A stretch of 64,000 bases of DNA from Pedobacter sp. PACM 27299 (GTDB taxonomy: Bacteria > Bacteroidota > Bacteroidia > Sphingobacteriales > Sphingobacteriaceae): positions 124,001-188,000 of the forward strand of contig NZ_CP012996.1 of assembly GCF_001412655.1 (NCBI RefSeq), read 5' to 3'. Below the pieces are notes generated by a model, which worked only from the letters and a program-made list of their open reading frames with translations, did no database searches and was not told the DNA's origin. Of the stretch, positions 18,551 through 27,127 are shown one piece after another; within the stretch, counting starts at the first letter, position 1, and every line of letters begins with the position of its first letter. The translations under genes were made by a program, and so were the position numbers.

Positions 18551-19780
18551 TTATATTCTTTGTTTCAGTTTTATCACCTTAATGTTGAGCAGGCCCTTCC
18601 TTAAGATCGTAACCACAACGGTTCTATCGTTTCCTTCGCGGAAAACCTTATTGATTTCTGTTAAAGAATAACTGCTGGCGGGCAGGAAATTCAAAAAGAT
18701 GATCTCGTCCTCTGCTTCCAATCCACCTGTTTCTGCAGGAGAGTCGGGTTCAATTCTGCCAATATAATAGCGTTTGAGCTGAGTGTCATCTGAATAGATC
18801 TCCATTCCAGCCATATCGTGCTGAAATGGACGGTTAAAGTTCCCGTTTTTTCGAAGGTACATGGCATTGTCGGCATAATCAAAAGTGACATCAAATCGAC
18901 TCAATATATCAGCGCCCAGATTTCCATTCCGGTCATGGAGCAACACCTTGCCGGCAACGTCCTCGTACTTTGGATAGGAGCTGAGCACCTCTTGCAATTG
19001 AAAAGAGCCGATTCTAACGATGGGGACCCTGCCAATGCTCCCGCTAATGGGACCACCAAGGCCCATCCCCAGATTGGCAAGGATGGAAACAGGAGGTAAA
19101 GGGAAGGGTTTTTTATCTAGGATTTCCAGAGAGATCGCATGACTGGCGCCATTGTCGACCAACATATTTAAGGTTAAAGCACCTAGTTCCGGGGACTCAA
19201 TTTCTATTTTTGCATAAGGCTTGTCGTTGATCATTTCCAAAGCAATCCTTTCTCCCTTGATCTTTTTACCATAAGAAGGCAGGTAAAAAACGACTCTTTT
19301 ATTCGAATATTTAAGTTCTACAATGAAACTTTTGAAAAAGTGATAGCCCAATAATCCATTAATTGGCATACCTACATAGCTGGACAAGCGGAACAAATCT
19401 TCTTTTAATACCGCCGTTGGGATATGTTCCAGCGTAGCTTTGCCAATTCTTGCTTCCAATGAAGTGGTTACATACGCTTCAATTTCACCGCCTTTACCCA
19501 AGCCGGAGATTTTGATGGTTCTTAAATCTTTGATATTTAAGCTATCGGTTAAACTGGGGTCGGAGATGATCATTGGTCCAACTCCAGTGTCTAGAATGAA
19601 GTTAAATGGCCCTTTATTATTGATGTACACAGGGATAATCACCAGATTTTTAATCAGGATCATATTGATGGCATCTTTCTTCCGATCATTTGAAAACTCG
19701 AAATTTTGGGCATAACCGGACTTTAAAGTCATAGCGATGGTCAGGAAGAGCAGCAGGATTTTAAGTCCTGTTAATTTCAT
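18551..19780 (-). CDS. Secreted retropepsin-like aspartic protease with PDZ domain
   Basis: 409 residues from the ATG at 19780 (signal peptide MKLTGLKILLLFLTIAM, cleavage probably after SGYA); an in-frame ATG lies seven codons further upstream. There are two pepsin-like half-sites: FILDTGVG near residue 60, with the catalytic Asp-Thr-Gly, and MLVDNGASH near residue 200, where the second site reads DNG instead of DTG. A PDZ domain follows (YYIGRIEPDSPAETGGLEAEDEI and onward). Bacteroidota encode many such clan AA proteases with a PDZ; most are uncharacterised. The DNG variant means activity cannot be assumed. Confidence 0.87.
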   Translation of the reverse strand: MKLTGLKILLLFLTIAMTLKSGYAQNFEFSNDRKKDAINMILIKNLVIIPVYINNKGPFNFILDTGVGPMIISDPSLTDSLNIKDLRTIKISGLGKGGEIEAYVTTSLEARIGKATLEHIPTAVLKEDLFRLSSYVGMPINGLLGYHFFKSFIVELKYSNKRVVFYLPSYGKKIKGERIALEMINDKPYAKIEIESPELGALTLNMLVDNGASHAISLEILDKKPFPLPPVSILANLGMGLGGPISGSIGRVPIVRIGSFQLQEVLSSYPKYEDVAGKVLLHDRNGNLGADILSRFDVTFDYADNAMYLRKNGNFNRPFQHDMAGMEIYSDDTQLKRYYIGRIEPDSPAETGGLEAEDEIIFLNFLPASSYSLTEINKVFREGNDRTVVVTILRKGLLNIKVIKLKQRI

Positions 19781-19974
19781 CGCGCATACTAGCCGTTTCA
19801 TTGATCTAATTTAATAAATTAGTTCCTAAGAAAATTATATTTAAGCATAAAAACAAAACTTATTTAACAGATAACCGCAGGGATTTTGTCTGGTTCGCTT
19901 ATCTTTAAGCGAGAACAACATTAGCCTCGTTTAGGGCTGAGATTAAAAGAAATTTTAACACTAATCCGATCACA

Positions 19975-20478
19975 ATGAAACGTTTGTTATTATTACTGCT
20001 GCTTTTCACGGCCAGCTACAGTTTACAGGGCCAAACTACAAAAATCTGGATTGTCAGACATGGAGAAAAGAACCTGGAAGACCCTGCAGATAAAGATCCT
20101 GCCCTAAGCAAAGCAGGAGAAGAACGGGCAATCGCTCTGTCAAAATACCTGAAAGGAAATAAAATGGCCGCTTTATTTAGTACCGACTATAAGAGGACAA
20201 GAGGAACATTGGCCCCTTTGGCAGCAGCACAGCAATTGCCTTTACAGCTGTATAAATCTACCGCTTACCAGGCATTAGCGGATACCATTTTAAATACCTA
20301 TAAAGGAAAAAACATCGTTATTTGCGGGCATTCTAACCGACTTTTGGGGATCATTGCTGCGTTTAAGGCGACGAGTACATTGAAAGAAATTACTGAAGAT
20401 GAATACAGCCATATTTTTCTGATCGAGATTAAGGGTGACCGGGTAAAGCTACAAGAAGGACATTTTGGAAAGCTATAA
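19975..20478 (+). CDS. Secreted histidine phosphatase family protein
   Basis: 167 residues with an N-terminal signal peptide (LLLLLLLFTASYSLQGQ). The catalytic motif RHGEK (about residues 29-33) carries the phosphorylated histidine, and the later ICGHSNR supplies the second histidine. It belongs to the phosphoglycerate-mutase-like branch 1 with a short SixA-like length. The substrate is unknown; the signal peptide points to the periplasm. Its 3' end overlaps the convergent dipeptidase gene by 6 nt. Confidence 0.9.
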   Translation: MKRLLLLLLLFTASYSLQGQTTKIWIVRHGEKNLEDPADKDPALSKAGEERAIALSKYLKGNKMAALFSTDYKRTRGTLAPLAAAQQLPLQLYKSTAYQALADTILNTYKGKNIVICGHSNRLLGIIAAFKATSTLKEITEDEYSHIFLIEIKGDRVKLQEGHFGKL

Positions 20479-21159
20479 CTTTTCAAAAGGAATGTCTAGC
20501 AGGTCATAATTTTTATAACCCTGAAAATCAAAATGCCACCACTCGTTTGACAATACACGGAAACCATGGTCTTGCATCACCTTTGTGAGCAGGCTTCGGT
20601 TTTTCAATACAGCAGCAGGCAACTGTTGGTAATTTGAGGCAGCCAATGGCGAAAAACTGTCATAAGGAGTTGGCATTTCCAGTTCTTTTCCAGTTTTCAA
20701 GTAGACTAATGTGAGGTCGAGGGCGCAGCCTCTATTGTGCCTGGACCCAGTTTTGGGATTGGCGACAAAATTTTTATTGCTCGCTTTCTGGTAGAGGATT
20801 TTTGTAGCAGTATAAGGGCGGTAGGCATCATAAATTTTCAAAGTGTATCCTTTTTTTGCTAAAACAGCTTGTACCTTTTTCAACTGCATTACCACAGGTC
20901 TTCTGGCAAAAGCTCTCGCTTGTTTATAAACGGCGAGCTTCATGAAATTATTTGTAGTCGCATATCGAATGTCCAGGACCAAGCCTGGAATTTCTTTTTT
21001 CAGCTCCAGCAGCTCCTGATTTGGATCCTGCCGATAAATCCGTTCGTAGGCAGTAAAACTATGTACGACTTTTAAAGGTTTTGAAATGGTTTTTTTTTCT
21101 GCAGCAGGTTCCTGGCAAAATAACGAACTCCACAATAGAAGACAAATGGATTGTATCAT
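20473..21159 (-). CDS. D-alanyl-D-alanine dipeptidase, M15 family (VanX/DdpX-like)
   Basis: 228 residues with an N-terminal hydrophobic signal. The zinc-binding motifs of M15D are visible: SRHNRGCALDLTL (zinc His and Asp) and EWWHFDF (catalytic Glu, zinc His). The family hydrolyses D-Ala-D-Ala released from peptidoglycan. As a single chromosomal gene without vanH/vanA it is most likely for cell-wall recycling or nutrition, not glycopeptide resistance. It lies only 3 nt after the alanine dehydrogenase gene on the same strand. The pairing suggests a route from D-Ala-D-Ala to alanine to pyruvate, although racemisation would be needed in between. Confidence 0.92.
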   Translation of the reverse strand: MIQSICLLLWSSLFCQEPAAEKKTISKPLKVVHSFTAYERIYRQDPNQELLELKKEIPGLVLDIRYATTNNFMKLAVYKQARAFARRPVVMQLKKVQAVLAKKGYTLKIYDAYRPYTATKILYQKASNKNFVANPKTGSRHNRGCALDLTLVYLKTGKELEMPTPYDSFSPLAASNYQQLPAAVLKNRSLLTKVMQDHGFRVLSNEWWHFDFQGYKNYDLLDIPFEKL

Positions 21160-21162
21160 TTT

Positions 21163-22389
21163 CTATTGATTAGAAACCACCAGGAGTTCAATATCCTTAT
21201 AGGGAAGGTTAAACATACTGGCCAGGTCTTTATTTGTCAGGTGTCCCTGATAGATATAGAGTGCTTCTCTGATTCCGGGTTTACTCCAGATCACACCGGT
21301 CAGGCCGCCAAGGTCGCCGATGTCTAATAAGATTGGAGCAAAAATATTCGTCAGTGCATAAGAGGCTGTTCTTGGTACCCGAGAAGCAATGTTCGGAACA
21401 CAGTAGTGAATCACCTCATGTTTTCTAAATACAGGATTGCTGTGGTTGGTTACTTCGGAAGTTTCGAAGCAGCCGCCCTGGTCAATGCTCACATCGATGA
21501 CTACCGAATGTGGTTTCATGCGCATTACCATTTCTTCCATCACAATACAAGGGCTTCGACCATGATTGGCACGAATTGCACCGATCACCACATCACAGGT
21601 GGTAATTGCCTTGCCTAAAACGATGGGTTGCATCACCGAAGTGAAGACCCTGCTTCCTAAGTTGTTTTGAAGCCTTCTAAGGCGGTATAGGGAGCTGTCG
21701 AACACTTTTACTTCCGCACCCAGAGATAATGCCGTACGCGCGGCGTATTCTCCGACAGTTCCGGCCCCTAAAATGACCACTTCGGTTGGCGGGACCCCTG
21801 TGAAGCCGCCAAGCATCAATCCTTTGCCCCCGGTTGCGGAGCTCAGATATTCTGCTGCTATAAAAATCGAGGTTGCGCCAACAATTTCACTCATGGCCCT
21901 CACCACACTTAAAATCCCACCTTCATCGCGGAGGTTTTCAAAACAGAGGGCATTGATCTTTTTGTTCAATAAAGCTTTCAGGTAGTTTTCTTTTAATCCA
22001 CCCATCTGCAAGGCAGAGATAAGCGTTTGCCCTTTATGCATCATGCCAATCTCCTCCAGGGTTGGGGGGGCAATCTTAACCAGTATATCTGCTTCAAATA
22101 CACTTTTCTTATGAAAAGAAATGGTGGCACCCTGCTCACTGTAATCATTGTCGGAGAAATTAGCGCCAACTCCAGCACCACTTTCAATAATTACCCGGTG
22201 ACCGTTATTGATCAGCAAAGCAACAGACAATGGGGTTAATGCGATCCTGTTTTCCTGAAATGAAATTTCCTTTGGAATGCCAATATAAAGACTATTGGTT
22301 TTTTTGTTGATTTCCGACATGGTCTCTTTGGGCTGTATCAGTCCTTTTTGAGCAATAGAGGCCATTCCTTCCCGTAATCCTGTAGCCAT
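21163..22389 (-). CDS. ald: Alanine dehydrogenase
   Basis: 408 residues from the ATG at 22389. It oxidises L-alanine to pyruvate and ammonia with NAD. The AlaDh/PNT N-terminal domain (YIGIPKE, ENRIALTP, GHRVIIESGAG) is followed by the Rossmann domain with GAGTVGEYAARTALSLGAEV and VIDVSIDQGGCFETS. The first ~30 residues extend beyond classical AlaDh, and the ATG encoding MSEINKK (about residue 24) is an alternative start. It is upstream of the D-Ala-D-Ala dipeptidase in a probable two-gene operon. Confidence 0.93.
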   Translation of the reverse strand: MATGLREGMASIAQKGLIQPKETMSEINKKTNSLYIGIPKEISFQENRIALTPLSVALLINNGHRVIIESGAGVGANFSDNDYSEQGATISFHKKSVFEADILVKIAPPTLEEIGMMHKGQTLISALQMGGLKENYLKALLNKKINALCFENLRDEGGILSVVRAMSEIVGATSIFIAAEYLSSATGGKGLMLGGFTGVPPTEVVILGAGTVGEYAARTALSLGAEVKVFDSSLYRLRRLQNNLGSRVFTSVMQPIVLGKAITTCDVVIGAIRANHGRSPCIVMEEMVMRMKPHSVVIDVSIDQGGCFETSEVTNHSNPVFRKHEVIHYCVPNIASRVPRTASYALTNIFAPILLDIGDLGGLTGVIWSKPGIREALYIYQGHLTNKDLASMFNLPYKDIELLVVSNQ

Positions 22390-22451
22390 TTTATTTATAG
22401 ATATATGTCCTCAAATTAAGCAAAATACCTGAAAATAAGTGTATTTACAAT

Positions 22452-22868
22452 TTAAATTTTGGAAATTGATAGTAATCTTTCTGTTTCTCCAGGTGCGGTG
22501 ATTTCGATTTTAACGTAATGTTCAGGAAGTAATTCTTCCACTTTTTCCGGCCATTCAATCAGGCAGATATTTTCCGAGTAGAAATATTCTTCATACCCGA
22601 TGTCATAAGCTTCCTGAAGATTTTTGAGCCTGTAAAAATCAAAATGATAGATGATGCCGTCTTTTCCTTCATATTCATTGACAATAGAAAAAGTAGGACT
22701 AGATACTACATCAGTGACACCTAATGCTTTCGCCAGCGCTTTGATGAAAGTCGTTTTTCCGGCACCCATATCTCCTTCAAAGATGAAAAAATGCTCATTT
22801 TGAGCAAATTCTAATACTTTCTGTGCTGCCTCGTCCAGGCCGGCTATATTTTTAACCTCAATTTCCAT
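22452..22868 (-). CDS. tsaE: tRNA threonylcarbamoyladenosine biosynthesis protein TsaE
   Basis: 138 residues, normal size. Walker A GDMGAGKTTFIKAL (about 34-47) and SSPTFSIVNEY, then FDFYRLKN with the conserved aspartate and tyrosine. TsaE is the ATPase that powers the TsaB-TsaD complex making t6A37 in ANN-decoding tRNAs. tsaB and tsaD are not in the window. It is transcribed in the same direction as, and 62 nt before, the alanine dehydrogenase gene, and after porX. Confidence 0.95.
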   Translation of the reverse strand: MEIEVKNIAGLDEAAQKVLEFAQNEHFFIFEGDMGAGKTTFIKALAKALGVTDVVSSPTFSIVNEYEGKDGIIYHFDFYRLKNLQEAYDIGYEEYFYSENICLIEWPEKVEELLPEHYVKIEITAPGETERLLSISKI

Positions 22869-23010
22869 TTTATTGTTTTATATCGATCAGGGATATTTCC
22901 TTCGCAGCGAATTTCCTTAAATCCAAAACTAAGAATTTTTAGAAGTTTACGGAAATTGTAAGGTAAATCTATGTGTCGATCACAAGTTGCGCTGAAGGTC
23001 GTATGGTAGT

Positions 23011-23047
23011 CGGGAAGAGTATCTATTATAAGGCCCTTCTCTTCCCG
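23011..23047 (-). terminator. Hairpin downstream of porX
   Basis: 9-bp perfect stem CGGGAAGAG (23011-23019) / CTCTTCCCG (23039-23047), whose loop contains a short palindrome AAGGGCCTT. It begins 14 nt past the porX stop. It lacks a T-run, so the terminator role is tentative. Confidence 0.4.
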
Positions 23048-23061
23048 AACACTTCCCGTTT

Positions 23062-24618
23062 TTATTTTGAACTGTAAGTTGCCACTGGAATGATCATTTC
23101 CTCCAGAGAGATTCCACCATGCTGGAAAGTCTCATTGTAGTAATTTACAAACTGATTATAGTTGTTCTGATAGACGAAATAACGATCTTCTTTCGCGAAA
23201 ATATAGTTAGAGCTAATGTTGATCTTAGGCAACTGTGCTTCATGTGGATTTTTAATTAAAAACACCTCTTTTGCATTGTAATTCAGGTTCCTACCTTGTT
23301 TGTAGCGCAAGTTTGTATTTGTATTTCTATCGCCGATTACCTTACTGGCATGTTTTACACGAATCGTTCCATGGTCGGTAGTAATCACCAGTTTCACCTT
23401 TTTCTGGGCAATTTTTTTCAAGAGTTCCATCAAAGGAGAGTGCTCAAACCAGGACAGGGTAAGCGAACGGTAGGCGGCGTCATCATTGGCCAGCTCACGA
23501 ATCATCTGCATGTCTGTACGGGCATGAGAAAGCATGTCTACGAAATTGTATACGATGGCATTAAAATCGTTTTGAAGCAGGTTATTCACTTGTTCATTTA
23601 AAGCCTTCCCGTCATCATAAGTAAGGATTTTATGATAGCTGTGTTTGTAATCTTTACGCAGCGTTCTTTTGATATTTTCCGTTAAGAAAGTGCTTTCATG
23701 TAAATTTTTCCCACCCTCATCATCGTCATTCTGCCATAATTTAGGGAAGCGTTTCTCCATTTCTAATGGCATCAGACCAGAAAATATCGAATTTCTCGCA
23801 TATTGAGTAGCTGTTGGCAGAATGCTAGAATAGGTATCTTCTTCTTCCAGGCGGAAATGCTCCGTAATTAATGGATTGATAATTTTCCACTGGTCATAAC
23901 GTAAATTGTCAATCAGGATGAAAAACACGGGCACGTTGCTATCTGTAATGAGAGGAAAAGCTTTTCTTTTCAAGAGTTCATTTGATAATAACGGCGCTTT
24001 TTCTTTGCCATTAACCCAACCCAGATAATGGTCTTCAATGAATTTTGAAAACTGTGCATTGGCCTCTGATTTTTGCATCGTCAGGATCTCATGCATCTGT
24101 GGATCATCGAGTTTTTCAAGTTCCAATTCCCAGAAAACCAGTTTCTTATAAACGTCTACCCATTCTTCATAACTCAACCTGTCGTTCAAGGTCATTCCTA
24201 GTCGACGGAAATCTTGCTGATAGGCCATTGATGTCTTTTCGCTGACTAAACGCTTATTGTCAATGATCTTTTTAATGGTCAATAATACTTGTTTTGGGTT
24301 CACTGGCTTAATCAGATAGTCGTCTATTTTAGAACCAATCGCATCTTCCATTAAGTTTTCTTCTTCACTTTTGGTGATCAATACCACTGGTACATCATTT
24401 CTGATATTCTTGATGGCGGTAAGGGTTTCCAATCCGGTTAATCCGGGCATATTTTCATCTAGAAACACCAGGTCAAAGTGCTCTTTACCAAAGGCTTCCA
24501 GTGCATCGTTGCCATTAGTGAAAGTGGTTACATGGTATCCTTTTTCATTTAGTAATAGTATATGTGGTTTTAATAAGTTGATCTCATCGTCGGCCCATAA
24601 AATTTTGGTTTCCTGCAT
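23062..24618 (-). CDS. porX: PorX-type response regulator with PglZ/alkaline-phosphatase-like domain
   Basis: 518 residues from the ATG at 24618 (MQETKILWADDE); the longer frame to 24693 adds unconserved codons. The N-terminal receiver (1-120) has the acidic pocket WADDE, phospho-acceptor Asp in LVFLDENMPG, and the lysine in LIKPVNP. A helical linker follows, then a PglZ-type alkaline-phosphatase-fold domain with FILIDNLRYDQW and VITTDHGTIRVKH as metal-site motifs. This is the PorX architecture. In Porphyromonas and Flavobacterium, PorX is a regulator of type IX secretion working with the kinase PorY and an ECF sigma factor. No T9SS structural gene is nearby. An orphan histidine kinase (56090-57307) and an ECF sigma gene (53998-54579) lie elsewhere in this window. 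Confidence 0.93.
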   Translation of the reverse strand: MQETKILWADDEINLLKPHILLLNEKGYHVTTFTNGNDALEAFGKEHFDLVFLDENMPGLTGLETLTAIKNIRNDVPVVLITKSEEENLMEDAIGSKIDDYLIKPVNPKQVLLTIKKIIDNKRLVSEKTSMAYQQDFRRLGMTLNDRLSYEEWVDVYKKLVFWELELEKLDDPQMHEILTMQKSEANAQFSKFIEDHYLGWVNGKEKAPLLSNELLKRKAFPLITDSNVPVFFILIDNLRYDQWKIINPLITEHFRLEEEDTYSSILPTATQYARNSIFSGLMPLEMEKRFPKLWQNDDDEGGKNLHESTFLTENIKRTLRKDYKHSYHKILTYDDGKALNEQVNNLLQNDFNAIVYNFVDMLSHARTDMQMIRELANDDAAYRSLTLSWFEHSPLMELLKKIAQKKVKLVITTDHGTIRVKHASKVIGDRNTNTNLRYKQGRNLNYNAKEVFLIKNPHEAQLPKINISSNYIFAKEDRYFVYQNNYNQFVNYYNETFQHGGISLEEMIIPVATYSSK

Positions 24619-24724
24619 TGCTGTACTTATATAAAATAAAATTAAATCTTTCAAAAAAGTATTTCTCTTTCTTAGTATGGATAAAAATAGCAATTTTTGT
24701 ACCGTATAATTTTATTTGTAAGGA

Positions 24725-25948
24725 TTGAATAAAAAGAAAATCATAAATGACCCGGTCTATGGCTTCATAAATATCCCCTCTGAAATCGTGTTTGACTTGA
24801 TCTCACACCCATACTTTCAGCGGTTGCGGTATATCAAGCAATTGGGGATGACCCATTTGGTGTACCCAGGAGCCCTGCACACCAGGTTTCATCATGCGCT
24901 TGGCGCAATGCATTTAATGAGCCTCGCTTTGGAAATCCTGAAAAGTAAAGGCCAGGCTATCAGCAGAGAAGAGGAAGAAGCGGCCACAATTGCCATTCTG
25001 CTGCATGACATTGGACATGGGCCTTTTTCTCATGCGCTGGAACATACGCTGGTGAACGGAATTCACCACGAAGCCATTTCTATGCTGATCATGGAAAAGC
25101 TAAATGTGGAGTTCGGTGGCCGACTAACCATGGCCATCAATATCTTTAAAGGCGATTATCCTAAAAAATTCCTTCCGCAGCTGGTTTCCGGTCAACTGGA
25201 TCTGGACCGCATGGATTACCTCAACCGGGATAGCTTTTTTACTGGCGTAAGCGAGGGTGTGATCAGTTTCGACCGCATCATTAAGATGTTCAATGTATTG
25301 GATGGAGAATTGGTGATCGAAGAGAAAGGCATTTATTCCATTGAAAACTTCCTGATTGCAAGGAGGCTGATGTATTGGCAGGTATATCTTCATAAAACTG
25401 TGGTAGCCGGCGAATATTTACTGGTTAGAATACTGGAGCGCGCCAAGGAACTTTCCGGCAGGGGCGAAACGCTTTTTGCCACACCAGCACTGCAGCATTT
25501 CCTAAAAAACGATGTTAATAAACAAGAATTTTTCCGGGATGAAGTTCACCTGGAGGCATTTTCCAAGCTAGACGATCAGGATATTTTCACCTCAGTAAAG
25601 GTTTGGAGGGAGCAGCATGATCCGATTTTATCGCAGTTATGTACCATGTTTATCAGCCGCAACCTCTATAAAGTAGAGATCAGCTCGGAAGCGCCGGATC
25701 CGGAACGCGTTCAAAAACTGAAAGAAAAAGCTGCTGAAAGCCTACAGCTTAACCCTCAGGAGGTCGGCTATTTTGTCTTTACAGATCAGATAGAAAACCG
25801 CGCATATAACGCAGGAAGTGGAAATATCAATATCCTGATGAAAAATAATACCATTATTGATATTGCAAAAGCATCAGATTTATCTAATTTAGAATCTTTA
25901 GATAAAACTGTAACCAAACATATACTGTGCTATCCCAGAATGATTTAG
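24725..25948 (+). CDS. HD-domain phosphohydrolase
   Basis: 407 residues. The first codon available is TTG at 24725: the frame has a stop just before it and no ATG or GTG nearby, so this is an unusual start. It is preceded immediately by AAGGA. HD-family metal ligands: TRFHHALGAMHL (first His), ILLHDIGHGPFSHALEH (His-Asp plus GHGPFSH), and LDLDRMDYLNRDS (final Asp). This set is shared with dGTPase-like and SAMHD1-like HD proteins, so the substrate may be a nucleotide, but this cannot be told from sequence. It is divergent from porX. Confidence 0.88.
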   Translation: MNKKKIINDPVYGFINIPSEIVFDLISHPYFQRLRYIKQLGMTHLVYPGALHTRFHHALGAMHLMSLALEILKSKGQAISREEEEAATIAILLHDIGHGPFSHALEHTLVNGIHHEAISMLIMEKLNVEFGGRLTMAINIFKGDYPKKFLPQLVSGQLDLDRMDYLNRDSFFTGVSEGVISFDRIIKMFNVLDGELVIEEKGIYSIENFLIARRLMYWQVYLHKTVVAGEYLLVRILERAKELSGRGETLFATPALQHFLKNDVNKQEFFRDEVHLEAFSKLDDQDIFTSVKVWREQHDPILSQLCTMFISRNLYKVEISSEAPDPERVQKLKEKAAESLQLNPQEVGYFVFTDQIENRAYNAGSGNINILMKNNTIIDIAKASDLSNLESLDKTVTKHILCYPRMI

Positions 25949-26018
25949 CATTTTTTAACAAAATAATTAATTTTTAATCCCGTTTTTAGATTGCGCAGAG
26001 ATAACCTAAATAGGTTTA

Positions 26019-26049
26019 TTTGTTCATATCAATTTAACACTTAACTTTG
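26019..26049 (+). promoter_or_regulatory. Bacteroidota-type promoter of the lpx operon
   Basis: TTTG at 26019-26022, a 19-nt spacer, then TAACTTTG at 26042-26049, a full match to the -33/-7 consensus of this phylum (TTTG, N19, TAnnTTTG). The lpxD ATG begins only 5 nt further, implying a transcript with almost no leader. Confidence 0.72.
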
Positions 26050-26053
26050 TACG

Positions 26054-27127
26054 ATGCAATTTACTGCCAAGCAGATAAGCGAATTTATAGATGGCACCAT
26101 TGAAGGCGATGAAAATGCTAAGGTAACAGAACTTTCTAAGATAGAAAATGGTACTGCTGGGTCTTTATGTTTTTTGTCTAATCCTAAATATGAAAACTAT
26201 TTATACTCCACGAAGGCTTCAGTTGTCATCGTAGGGAATGATTTTTTTCCGTCTCAGCCTATAGAGAGCACTTTGATTAAAGTGGCTGATCCTTACAGTG
26301 CGTTTTCAGTGTTACTGGAGAAATACAATGAAGTGATCAATCAGATGAATGCGCAGTCAGGTATTGAACAGCCATGTTTCATCCATCCTTCTGCAAAAAT
26401 TGGTAAGAATGTATTTATTGCAGCTTTCAGTTATATCAGTGAAAATGTGGTGATTGGTAATGATACCAAGATCCAGTCGCAGGTATTCGTAGGGGCAGAT
26501 ACCCTAATTGGAAACAATTGTCAGATTTTTCCTGGCGTAAAAATATACAACCGTTCTGTACTTGGCGATAACATCGTTATTCATGCAAATACCGTAATTG
26601 GCAGTGACGGTTTCGGCTTTGCGCCGCAACCAGATGGCACATATACGAAGATTGCACAGATCGGAAATGTGGTGATTGAAGACGACGTCGAGATTGGCGC
26701 AAATACGGCGATAGACCGGGCAACAATGGGCTCTACTTTCATTAGAAAAGGAGTAAAACTGGACAATCTGATTCAAATCGCACATAATGTGGATGTAGGT
26801 GCTCATACTGTAGTGGCCGCACAAACCGGAATCTCTGGCAGCACAAAAATCGGTGAAAATTCGGTTATTGGCGGGCAAGTTGGTATTGCCGGTCACCTAA
26901 GCCTTGCAAAAGGAACTCAGATTGGTGCTCAGGCAGGAATCAACTTCAATATCACCACCGAATTTAAACAATGGCATGGCAGTCCCGCACAGCCTTTAAG
27001 AGACTGGATGAGGGCTTCAGTGATCTTCAAACAATTGCCAAGCGTTGAAAAACGTATCGGGGCATTAGAAAATACGATCTCAGAACTCAAAGCAATAATT
27101 GAACAAAACAGCACAATAGCAAAATAA
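26054..27127 (+). CDS. lpxD: UDP-3-O-(3-hydroxyacyl)glucosamine N-acyltransferase LpxD
   Basis: 357 residues, slightly longer than typical (about 340). LpxD adds the second hydroxyacyl chain in lipid A synthesis. The N-terminal uridine-binding domain (1-100) is followed by hexapeptide repeats of a left-handed beta-helix, with GSDGFGFAP and the catalytic histidine in [10 protein letters not shown], and a C-terminal helical extension. It is the first gene of lpxD-lpxC/fabZ-lpxA. Its stop overlaps the next ATG by one base (TAATG), indicating translational coupling. Confidence 0.96.
   Translation: MQFTAKQISEFIDGTIEGDENAKVTELSKIENGTAGSLCFLSNPKYENYLYSTKASVVIVGNDFFPSQPIESTLIKVADPYSAFSVLLEKYNEVINQMNAQSGIEQPCFIHPSAKIGKNVFIAAFSYISENVVIGNDTKIQSQVFVGADTLIGNNCQIFPGVKIYNRSVLGDNIVIHANTVIGSDGFGFAPQPDGTYTKIAQIGNVVIEDDVEIGANTAIDRATMGSTFIRKGVKLDNLIQIAHNVDVGAHTVVAAQTGISGSTKIGENSVIGGQVGIAGHLSLAKGTQIGAQAGINFNITTEFKQWHGSPAQPLRDWMRASVIFKQLPSVEKRIGALENTISELKAIIEQNSTIAK

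Noticed and set aside
20473..21159. VanX-like gene as part of glycopeptide resistance
   Set aside because: There is no vanH or vanA ligase nearby; a single chromosomal M15D dipeptidase next to alanine dehydrogenase fits recycling better.
24725..24760. A later ATG start for the HD-domain protein instead of TTG 24725
   Set aside because: No in-frame ATG or GTG occurs before the conserved DPVYGFI region, so the TTG is the best available start despite its rarity.
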